Program-made: the position numbers and the translations under genes
In this document: in pieces, positions 58,286 to 64,000 of the stretch
Layout: the number at the start of each line of letters is the position of its first letter
Numbering within the stretch: position 1 is the stretch's first letter
Notes under the pieces: model-generated
Seen by the model: only the letters and a program-made list of their open reading frames with translations
Databases searched by the model: none
Told to the model about the DNA's origin: nothing
DNA from: CALXOD01 sp964402715
GTDB taxonomy: Bacteria; Verrucomicrobiota; Lentisphaeria; Victivallales; Victivallaceae
Direction: 5' to 3'
NCBI GenBank assembly: GCA_964402715.1
Contig: CAYODJ010000007.1
Span: 1-64,000, forward strand
Length of the DNA stretch: 64,000 nucleotides

Positions 58286-59877
58286 ATCCTTTCAAGACGC
58301 TTGTCATGTACTGCGCGGTCCTGGCGGCGACGCTGCTGCTGCTCTTCGGCGTGTACCGCGCGGAGAGGCGGCTCGACGACATGGTGCGTGAGCATCATCT
58401 TCATTTCACCGGTCAGGTGAGCAACGCCCCGCCGCTGGTGTCTTTCACCACGGTGGCGCTGGGAAGTTTCCGCGGACTGATCGCGGATCTGCTCTGGCTG
58501 CGTGCGCTGGGATTGCAGGACAAGGGCAACTACTTCGAAATGGTGCAGCTGGCCCGCTGGATCACCGACCTGCAGCCGACGTTCTCCGGCGCGACCGCCT
58601 ATCTGGCGTGGAACATGGCGTACAACATCTCGGTGACCTGCTCCGACTACGCGGATCGGTGGCGCTGGGTCAACGAAGGCATAAAGCTGATTCGGGAGCG
58701 GGCTCTGAATTACAATCCGGAAGATCCGTCCCTGTACAAGGAGCTGAGCTGGATTTTTCAGCACAAGCTCGGCGATGTTCTCGACGACGCGAATCTGTAT
58801 TACAAGAATCAGATTGCGCTGGCGATGACCGGGATTCTCGGAAGAAGCACCGACGTCGCCGGCATGGCCGCCGCTCCGAGCGGAGAAAAGGGTTTCATGG
58901 AGAAATACGGCGGCGACAAGCAGCTGTGGGCGGCCGCGGCGGCGGCGGGATGTCCGACTTACGGGGAACTGTTCGCCGCGTTCAGAAAACGGGGGAACGC
59001 GCTGCCTCCGTCTTTTTCGGAGCGGCTGGGGGAATCGCGGGCGCATGATCTTGAAAACCATTTCCGCGCGGAACTGCTGCGCGAGAACTACAAGCTCGAC
59101 GCGCGCGTCATGAACGAGATAGACGTGAAATACGGCAAACTGGACTGGCGGGTTCCGGAATCGCAGGCCATCTACTGGGCGACGATGGGTCTCAAGAAAA
59201 CGCCCGGCAACCGCGATGTTAACTGCGAACGCGTCATCACCCAGTCGCTGTACGAGTCGTTCCGCAGCGGTCGGCTGCTGATGCTGGATCCGGAAAATTT
59301 CGAGGGAGTGGTTTCGGTGCCCAACCTGGATCTGGTCGACGCGGTCGACGCGACATACCGGGAGGCGTATGAAGCCAACGAGGAAAATCCGACTTTTCTG
59401 ACCGCGAGAATCAATTTCATGAAGGAGGCGATAGCCATCCTGTTCAATTACGGCAAGTTCAAGAAGGCGGAGGAATATTTCAAGACCCTGTCCAAGATGG
59501 ACATGGAGGCGAGGCTCGCCCGTTCCGTGGAGGATTTCGTCATGAAGCGGTGGACGGAGGACGTGAGGGACGCCTCGGTCAAGCAGGCCAACGACATCAT
59601 AAGCGGTCTCATCTTCAGGAGTCTGTTCTATTCGGTCCACGGAGAGGACGACGCGGCGCTGGCGAACGAAAGGATCGCGCGTTACATCTACAACGCCTAC
59701 ATGACGTGCAACGCCAAGGGGCAGGAGTTCAGAGTGGGGCTGCTGCCGTACGTCGAAATCAAGCGCGCGGTGGTGGAGAACTGTCTGAAGGCGTTTCCGC
59801 CCGCCATGGTGACGATACTTAAAGCGAAAATAGAAGAGGAACAGGCCGGCTCGGCATCGGCGGGCGCCGGCAAGTGA
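58282..59877 (+). CDS. large protein of unknown function, TPR-like, membrane-anchored
   Basis: A 531-residue protein with one N-terminal helix (LVMYCAVLAATLLLLFGVYR) and a long helical soluble part with repeat-like features (e.g. WRWVNEGIKLIRERALNYNP, then LYKELSWIFQHKLGD), probably TPR-like. I recognise no enzymatic family. ATG 58282 overlaps the permease stop (ATGA), and its own TGA overlaps the next small ORF, so it is translationally coupled on both sides. Its position beside the exporter suggests an accessory component; that is inference. Confidence 0.72.
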   Translation: MNPFKTLVMYCAVLAATLLLLFGVYRAERRLDDMVREHHLHFTGQVSNAPPLVSFTTVALGSFRGLIADLLWLRALGLQDKGNYFEMVQLARWITDLQPTFSGATAYLAWNMAYNISVTCSDYADRWRWVNEGIKLIRERALNYNPEDPSLYKELSWIFQHKLGDVLDDANLYYKNQIALAMTGILGRSTDVAGMAAAPSGEKGFMEKYGGDKQLWAAAAAAGCPTYGELFAAFRKRGNALPPSFSERLGESRAHDLENHFRAELLRENYKLDARVMNEIDVKYGKLDWRVPESQAIYWATMGLKKTPGNRDVNCERVITQSLYESFRSGRLLMLDPENFEGVVSVPNLDLVDAVDATYREAYEANEENPTFLTARINFMKEAIAILFNYGKFKKAEEYFKTLSKMDMEARLARSVEDFVMKRWTEDVRDASVKQANDIISGLIFRSLFYSVHGEDDAALANERIARYIYNAYMTCNAKGQEFRVGLLPYVEIKRAVVENCLKAFPPAMVTILKAKIEEEQAGSASAGAGK

Positions 59878-59957
59878 TGATGGACGAAAGCGAACCGGAG
59901 GATCCGTACTTAAGCAGCGTCATCGATCCGTTCCCCGGGAGGGTGCGCGATCGATGA
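59877..59957 (+). CDS. 26-residue overlapping ORF
   Basis: ATG 59877 shares its A with the TGA of the preceding gene, and its TGA (59955-59957) shares bases with the ATG of the following gene at 59954. The product (MMDESEPEDPYLSSVIDPF, ending GRVRDR) is acidic, then basic, and shows no membrane segment. The double ATGA overlap is hard to explain if the frame is not translated: it is exactly what a re-initiation relay would use to pass ribosomes to the transporter gene. GGAGG (59927-59931 region GGGAGG) also lies near the next start. Confidence 0.5.
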   Translation: MMDESEPEDPYLSSVIDPFPGRVRDR

Positions 59958-61180
59958 TTGTTTTGATTGCCAGCGTGGCCGTGGCGCTGCTCGTGTCGTC
60001 GCTCTGTTCTCTGCTGGAGGCCGCGCTGCTCAGTCTGACGCCGAGCCAGCTTGCACAGATCCGGCAGCGGAACGTCGCCATGGGCGACGTCTGCCGCCGC
60101 CTGAAATACGAAATCGAGAAACCGATCGCCGTCATACTGATCGTCAACACGGCCGCGCACACGTTCGGTGCGTCCGTGGCCGGCGCGCAGTTCAATGAAC
60201 TGTACGGAGCCAGATGGCTCGGGGCGTTCACGCTGGTCTTCACTCTGATGATGGTGCAGTACACGGAGATTCTGCCCAAGACGCTGGGTGTGCGTTACAA
60301 CCGGAAAATCATGTGCTGCTCGGCGAGGCCTTTGTCGCTGATGATCGCGGTCATGATGCCGTTGATTGTGCTGATCAGGTGGTTCAACCGGCCGTTCGAA
60401 CTGTCGGAGGCGAAAAACAGCGTTTCGGCGGCGGACGAGATTTCCGCGCTGGCGGCTCTGGCGCGGAGCAACCGGCAGATCAGCAGGCGTCAGGAGCGCA
60501 TCATTAAGGTTGCGCCTATGCTGTCGCAGAAAAGAGCCGAGCAGATCATGCTGCCGTCGGAGAATATCTCGTTCCTGTCCAGCCGTCAGACGCTGACCGA
60601 AGCCATCAACTGGGTCGGAATGGACTTTCACACCCGTTATCCGGTCTGCAGGGGCAGCAACAGGGATCAGGTTCTGGGCTACGTCAACTTCAAGGAAGTG
60701 GTGGCCACGTACAGAGCCAACCCGGAACACGGGAAACTGATGGACATCCTGCGGCCGATCAGTTTCGCCGCCCCGGGGGAGTCGGCGGCGGAGCTGCTGG
60801 AGCGGTTCGTGTCGCGGCAATGTCATATGGCGGTGGTCCGCGGCTCGCGGGGGCGGACGCTGGGTCTGGTGACGCTGGAGGACATCGTCGAGGAACTGCT
60901 GGGCGATCTGGACGACGAGTTCGATCCGCTGCCGAGGACCTTCTATTCGCTCGGCGGGGCGATATGGGTGGTCGGCGGCGGCGTGCCCCTTACGCTGCTG
61001 GCGAGGCGTACGTGGCTGGCGCTTCCCAGACGTACGGAGCCGGTCGCGATATGGTTCGCGGGCAGGCTGAAGCGGATGCCGCGCATCGGAGACACGCTGA
61101 AGCACAACAACGCGGAGTTTCATGTGCACAAGGTGCGCCGCGGAAGGGTCTTGGAGTTCGGCGTCAGGCAGATTGTCTAG
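59954..61180 (+). CDS. CNNM/CorC-like transporter (DUF21 plus CBS)
   Basis: A 408-residue protein of the HlyC/CorC (TerC-like DUF21) group: membrane domain with VSSLCSLLEAALLSLTPSQL and VNTAAHTFGASVAG, then VQYTEILPKTLGVRY, followed by a CBS pair (VAPMLSQKRAEQIMLPSEN, then VGMDFHTRYPVCRG and LGYVNFKEVV; GLVTLEDIVEELLGD), and a C-terminal CorC-type domain. Related proteins export or regulate Mg2+/Co2+. In an array with a P1B ATPase, a role in metal homeostasis fits. It starts in the overlapping ATGA of the small ORF. Confidence 0.9.
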   Translation: MIVLIASVAVALLVSSLCSLLEAALLSLTPSQLAQIRQRNVAMGDVCRRLKYEIEKPIAVILIVNTAAHTFGASVAGAQFNELYGARWLGAFTLVFTLMMVQYTEILPKTLGVRYNRKIMCCSARPLSLMIAVMMPLIVLIRWFNRPFELSEAKNSVSAADEISALAALARSNRQISRRQERIIKVAPMLSQKRAEQIMLPSENISFLSSRQTLTEAINWVGMDFHTRYPVCRGSNRDQVLGYVNFKEVVATYRANPEHGKLMDILRPISFAAPGESAAELLERFVSRQCHMAVVRGSRGRTLGLVTLEDIVEELLGDLDDEFDPLPRTFYSLGGAIWVVGGGVPLTLLARRTWLALPRRTEPVAIWFAGRLKRMPRIGDTLKHNNAEFHVHKVRRGRVLEFGVRQIV

Positions 61181-61214
61181 TTGCCGTAAAACGGATGAAG
61201 GAAAAGGCGATAAG

Positions 61215-61835
61215 ATGAAACGGCGTTTGGTGTCTGTATGTTCACTTTCCGCATGGCTGCTGATGCTGTTGCTGGACGGGTGCGTGGACGTGGATTATGT
61301 CGGACAGCGATTCGATCCGCCGCCGGGGGCGGGCATGCCCGTCGTGTTCGGCGTTCAGGCGGATTATCCGAAAGAGGATTACAGGCCTTTCGGACGCGCG
61401 GTTTTCACCGCTCCGGCGGACTACGGCATATTGGAGCTGCAGGAAAAGGCGGAGAACACCGCCAGGGAGTACGGCGCTGACGCTGTGAAGATTGTATTCG
61501 CGGGAAGGTCGCTGATGGAGTCGCCCTACCGTATGCCGCAGGCGGACGACTCCGGAAGAGCGTCGTCCGACGGCATGAGACCGTATGTGGAGGCTTTCGG
61601 AGATGAGGCGCAGTTTCCCGGTGCGCGAATCGAGCGGCATGAGCTGGTCGTCAAGGCGCTGATGCTGATGAAAAGGGAGCGTTTCGCCAGACTGATGTCG
61701 GAACGGGGAGCGACAGTGAAGACAGCGGAGGCTCCGGACACGGACTCCGAGAGCGGCGCGGCCGCCGTCGACAGGGCCGAGAACGGAGCCGAGGAGGACG
61801 GAGCCGGGACGGAGCCGGCTCCTTCCGCAGATTGA
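61215..61835 (+). CDS. lipoprotein of unknown function
   Basis: A 206-residue predicted lipoprotein. MKRRLVSVCSLSAWLLMLLL followed by DGC resembles a lipobox, though Asp before the Gly is atypical. The mature part has VVFGVQADYPKED, IVFAGRSLMESPYRMPQ and an acidic Glu/Asp/Ala-rich tail; I know no family. It starts 34 bases after the CNNM-like gene with AAGG upstream and is the last gene of the plus-strand array. A long inverted repeat follows. Confidence 0.7.
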   Translation: MKRRLVSVCSLSAWLLMLLLDGCVDVDYVGQRFDPPPGAGMPVVFGVQADYPKEDYRPFGRAVFTAPADYGILELQEKAENTAREYGADAVKIVFAGRSLMESPYRMPQADDSGRASSDGMRPYVEAFGDEAQFPGARIERHELVVKALMLMKRERFARLMSERGATVKTAEAPDTDSESGAAAVDRAENGAEEDGAGTEPAPSAD

Positions 61836-61874
61836 AACGCCGGGATCTTCCGCACGCGGAGCCGCGCCGTCATG

Positions 61875-61965
61875 CGGACGGACGGCGGCGTTAACCGCTC
61901 ACGACGACACTCGCGGCCGATCCGCCGCCGAGGCGACGGGCCTTCCGGCGGCGGCCGTCCGTCCG
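61875..61965. repeat. 12-bp inverted repeat between convergent genes
   Basis: CGGACGGACGGC (61875-61886) and GCCGTCCGTCCG (61954-61965) are perfect inverted copies separated by 67 bases, in the gap between the lipoprotein gene and the nitroreductase gene, which face each other. No T run is present. It may help to end transcription in both directions. Confidence 0.5.
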
Positions 61966-61983
61966 GGTCTCAGGCGCTGCCGT

Positions 61984-62664
61984 TCAGCGCGCCTGATGAT
62001 TATTCCATGTGTCGAAGTGGATCTTCTCAGGCTTGTATTTGTCTTTGCAGCGTTCCGCCCCCGTCGGGTAGCCGATTGAGATGACGTTCAGCGGTATGAC
62101 GCCCGCGTCCAGCTTCAGGACGCGGCTTACGTTGGAGATGCGTTCTTTGTCCGGATAGACGCCCAGCCACACCGCGCCCAGTCCGGACGCCTCGGCCGCG
62201 AGCAGGATGTTCTCGGTTGCGGCCGAACAGTCCTGCACCCACATCTCACGGGGCGGGCCGTCCAGAAATTCCTTCTCAACTCCGCAGACGGCGATGGCGC
62301 CTCCCGCTTTCGCCAGCATCCTGCCGGAAGGCAGCGCCTCGGCCAGCGCCGACAGCTGTTCGCGCCGGGTGACGACTACGAAGGCCCACGGCTGAGCGTT
62401 TCTTGCGGACGGAGCCGCCATGCCCGCCCGAACCAGCGAAATCATCTCCGACTGAGGAATCGACTTTCCGGTGTAGAGACGGACGCTTTTTCTGGAGAGA
62501 ATTACCTCCAACGCGGCGGATTTGTCCGCTGCGGGTGATGTCTGTTCAGCAGTCATTTTTGCCTCCTTGGTTACCGATTCAGCAGTTGTCTCCGTCCCGG
62601 TCAGGCTGGACATAGAGACCAGCAGTGCCGCCGACAGGGAGATGATTAAGCGTCCGCGATACAT
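61984..62664 (-). CDS. nitroreductase-family flavoprotein with a possible signal peptide
   Basis: A 226-residue protein. From residue 48 (SAALEVILSRKSVRLYTGK) on it is a typical FMN-dependent nitroreductase-like protein, with PSARNAQPWAFVVVT and GLGAVWLGVYPDK. The N-terminal 36 residues, MYRGRLIISLSAALLVSMS and onwards, look like a signal peptide. ATG 62664 has AAGGAG at 8 bases. A second in-frame ATG at 62556 (MTAEQTSP) has an even better AAGGAGG at 5 bases, so both an exported and a cytoplasmic form may be made. Flavin nitroreductases are usually cytoplasmic. Confidence 0.85.
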   Translation of the reverse strand: MYRGRLIISLSAALLVSMSSLTGTETTAESVTKEAKMTAEQTSPAADKSAALEVILSRKSVRLYTGKSIPQSEMISLVRAGMAAPSARNAQPWAFVVVTRREQLSALAEALPSGRMLAKAGGAIAVCGVEKEFLDGPPREMWVQDCSAATENILLAAEASGLGAVWLGVYPDKERISNVSRVLKLDAGVIPLNVISIGYPTGAERCKDKYKPEKIHFDTWNNHQAR

Positions 62665-62787
62665 GGCATGCTCCTTTCCCGAGTTTCAATCCGTGACATC
62701 GTTATGAACTCCGTCCATGCGAAGACGGCGATCCCATGCGGGCGGCGGCGTCCGCGCCGCAGCGGACGCCGGAGCCGTATTCATATT

Positions 62788-63378
62788 TCACCGCGCGGCG
62801 GTGCGGCGACAGTTGCGGCGGGCTTCCAGCGTCAGCACCCGGCGCAGTTTTGAATCCGTCCGTTCGCGATCCTCGGGGCGCAGACGGTCGGTGAACAGAA
62901 TGCCGTCCAGATGATCAAGCTCATGCTGGACGCAGCGCCCCAGCAATCCGCCGCATTCCAGGATCAGCATCTCCCCGTCAAGCGTCTCCGTACGGAGAGT
63001 CACCTTCCGCGGACGGGAGACCGGAGCGAAAAAATCCGGCACGCTGAGACATCCTTCGTCGCGGACGTCCATGTCTTCGCTGGATGAAACAATTTCAGGA
63101 TTGACCAGAACGAACGGCATTCTTGGAAGCAGAACCGACTCTCCCTGAGACGGTTCCTGAGATGACGACTCCTGCGGCACACCCAGCACCACCAGGCGCA
63201 GCGCCTCGCCGACTTGAGGAGCGGCGAGTCCGATGCCGTCGAAAGCAAACATCGCCGCCGTCATTTCGTCCGCCAGCAGACGTATCTTCTCGTCGACGAT
63301 CACCGGCGACGCTTTCGTTCTGAGCACCGCGTCGCCGATGGTTCTCACCACATGGACTTTCCTGGGTCGAAAAAGCAT
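62788..63378 (-). CDS. def: peptide deformylase
   Basis: A 196-residue metalloenzyme that removes the N-formyl group from nascent proteins. The three signatures are there: GIGLAAPQVG, DEGCLSVP, and QHELDHLDGILF (HExxH-type zinc motif). Start 63378 (MLFRPRKVHVVRT) was preferred because the upstream 30 residues are Arg-rich and not conserved-looking; the ribosome-binding site is weak. It has an insertion (SSSQEPSQGES) in the middle, slightly longer than usual. It lies between the TolC-family gene and the nitroreductase gene on the minus strand, and could share a transcript with either. Confidence 0.94.
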   Translation of the reverse strand: MLFRPRKVHVVRTIGDAVLRTKASPVIVDEKIRLLADEMTAAMFAFDGIGLAAPQVGEALRLVVLGVPQESSSQEPSQGESVLLPRMPFVLVNPEIVSSSEDMDVRDEGCLSVPDFFAPVSRPRKVTLRTETLDGEMLILECGGLLGRCVQHELDHLDGILFTDRLRPEDRERTDSKLRRVLTLEARRNCRRTAAR

Positions 63379-63509
63379 AACAAAACCCCGCTTGCGGCGG
63401 CATGGAAATTTCCGCGCCGCGACCCCGCGCCGGAAACCTGTGCGACCGCCGCGTTTCTCCGCGGACACGCGGAATTCCGTCCTCCCCTCGTCAACCCTTC
63501 AGGCGGGCG

Positions 63510-64000
63510 TCACTTGGCGCCGGCGCCGGCGTCCGGAGGCAGTTTGCCGTGCTCCTTGGCCGGCTTTATCGGAATCTCCGGCACCTCCTTGCGGATGGCG
63601 GCGCGCGGTTCGATTCCGGTGGCGTCGATGTACTCCGTCGACAATCCGCCGGGAGGCAGATCGTATTCGGCCACGTTGATGGCCGCGGCGGCGTCCAGCT
63701 GCGCCTTTGCGTTCTGCACGTTGATGTACGCGCTCGCCAGCGTCGTCTGAGCGTCAACAAGGTCGCGCTGCGCCTCATTCAGTCTGGTCAGTTCGGTGTT
63801 GCCGACGCGGTATTCGTCGTCCACCAGATTGCGCTGCTCCATGGTGAATTCAAGCGTCTTCTCATAGAGACGCGCCTGCTTGACGTTCTGGACGTAGTTG
63901 ATGTAGGCCTCCCTGACCTCCTGGACGACGGTCAGCCAGGTGTTGAACGCCTGGAACTGGGCGATGCTGAGATTGGCCTGCGCCTCCCGGACCCTGTTGT
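63510..64000 (-). CDS. TolC-family outer-membrane efflux protein (5' end off window)
   Basis: The last 163 codons of a gene that runs off the right edge. The protein (REAQANLSIAQFQAFNTWLT, then VVQEVREAYINY, and ARLYEKTLEFTMEQ, then RNLVDDEYRVGNTELTRLNE) shows the typical TolC/OEP helical repeat with YRVGNTELTRLNEAQRDLVD, followed by a Pro/Lys-rich tail. It should form an outer-membrane channel for an efflux or type I secretion system; the partner genes would lie to the right. The stop at 63510-63512 is TGA. Confidence 0.85.
   Translation of the reverse strand, partial: NRVREAQANLSIAQFQAFNTWLTVVQEVREAYINYVQNVKQARLYEKTLEFTMEQRNLVDDEYRVGNTELTRLNEAQRDLVDAQTTLASAYINVQNAKAQLDAAAAINVAEYDLPPGGLSTEYIDATGIEPRAAIRKEVPEIPIKPAKEHGKLPPDAGAGAK

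Overview
This is a GC-rich, gene-dense stretch of a bacterial chromosome. The organism has a Gram-negative envelope: lpxD, an LptF/LptG-type permease, a BamE-like lipoprotein, a TolC-family protein and several lipoproteins with clear lipoboxes. The mix of a secreted heparinase II/III-type lyase, an N-acetylhexosamine salvage cassette, many Sel1/TPR proteins and two separate SPFH (stomatin/HflK/HflC-like) clusters suggests a PVC-superphylum carbohydrate degrader, perhaps Lentisphaerota or a relative. That placement is an inference; the window has no rRNA. No phage, intact insertion sequence or CRISPR array was found.

Layout. 1-4.6 kb: partial Fe-S aldo/keto reductase, a small unknown, tatD, nudC, a membrane protein and rsmG. 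4.6-11.4 kb (minus): sugar ABC transporter pair, tsf, rpsB and a secreted lyase. 11.7-20.3 kb lies between tRNA-Arg(CCG) and tRNA-Val(UAC). It holds an M48 metallopeptidase lipoprotein interrupted by an in-frame stop, a TPR protein, an SPFH/zinc-ribbon protein, zinc-ribbon/TM2 proteins, a DUF2752 protein, a decayed duplicate, a 15-G tract and an AT-richer gap. 20.4-28.8 kb: aqpZ, a stand-alone 5'-3' exonuclease, truA, and a pyrR-pyrB-pyrC-M20 peptidase-hemW operon whose genes mostly overlap by 4 bases. 28.9-37.2 kb: PP2C phosphatase, aminotransferase, lpxD, a Sel1 protein, lipoproteins, xseB, rimO and pgsA. 37.3-41.3 kb: a nucleotidyltransferase / hexosamine kinase / epimerase / nagB cassette. 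41.4-46 kb: murF and surface-polysaccharide genes, one of them split by an in-frame TGA. 46-49 kb: LptF/G, a TIM-barrel isomerase and a metallophosphoesterase.

49.2-61.8 kb is one long, tightly packed plus-strand array: three consecutive SPFH proteins, a P1B-type metal ATPase, an ABC exporter, a large repeat-like protein, a 26-codon ORF overlapping both neighbours, a CNNM/CorC-like transporter and a lipoprotein. I consider this the best candidate for an undescribed envelope or metal-homeostasis system. The right edge has a nitroreductase with two possible starts, def and the 3' part of a TolC-family gene.

Promoters found by eye repeatedly show a TTGCAT, TTGAAA or TTGACA -35 box 15-18 bases from TATATT-like -10 boxes. 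Positions, starts and motifs come from reading the sequence; family names come from recognised motifs and were not checked by database search.
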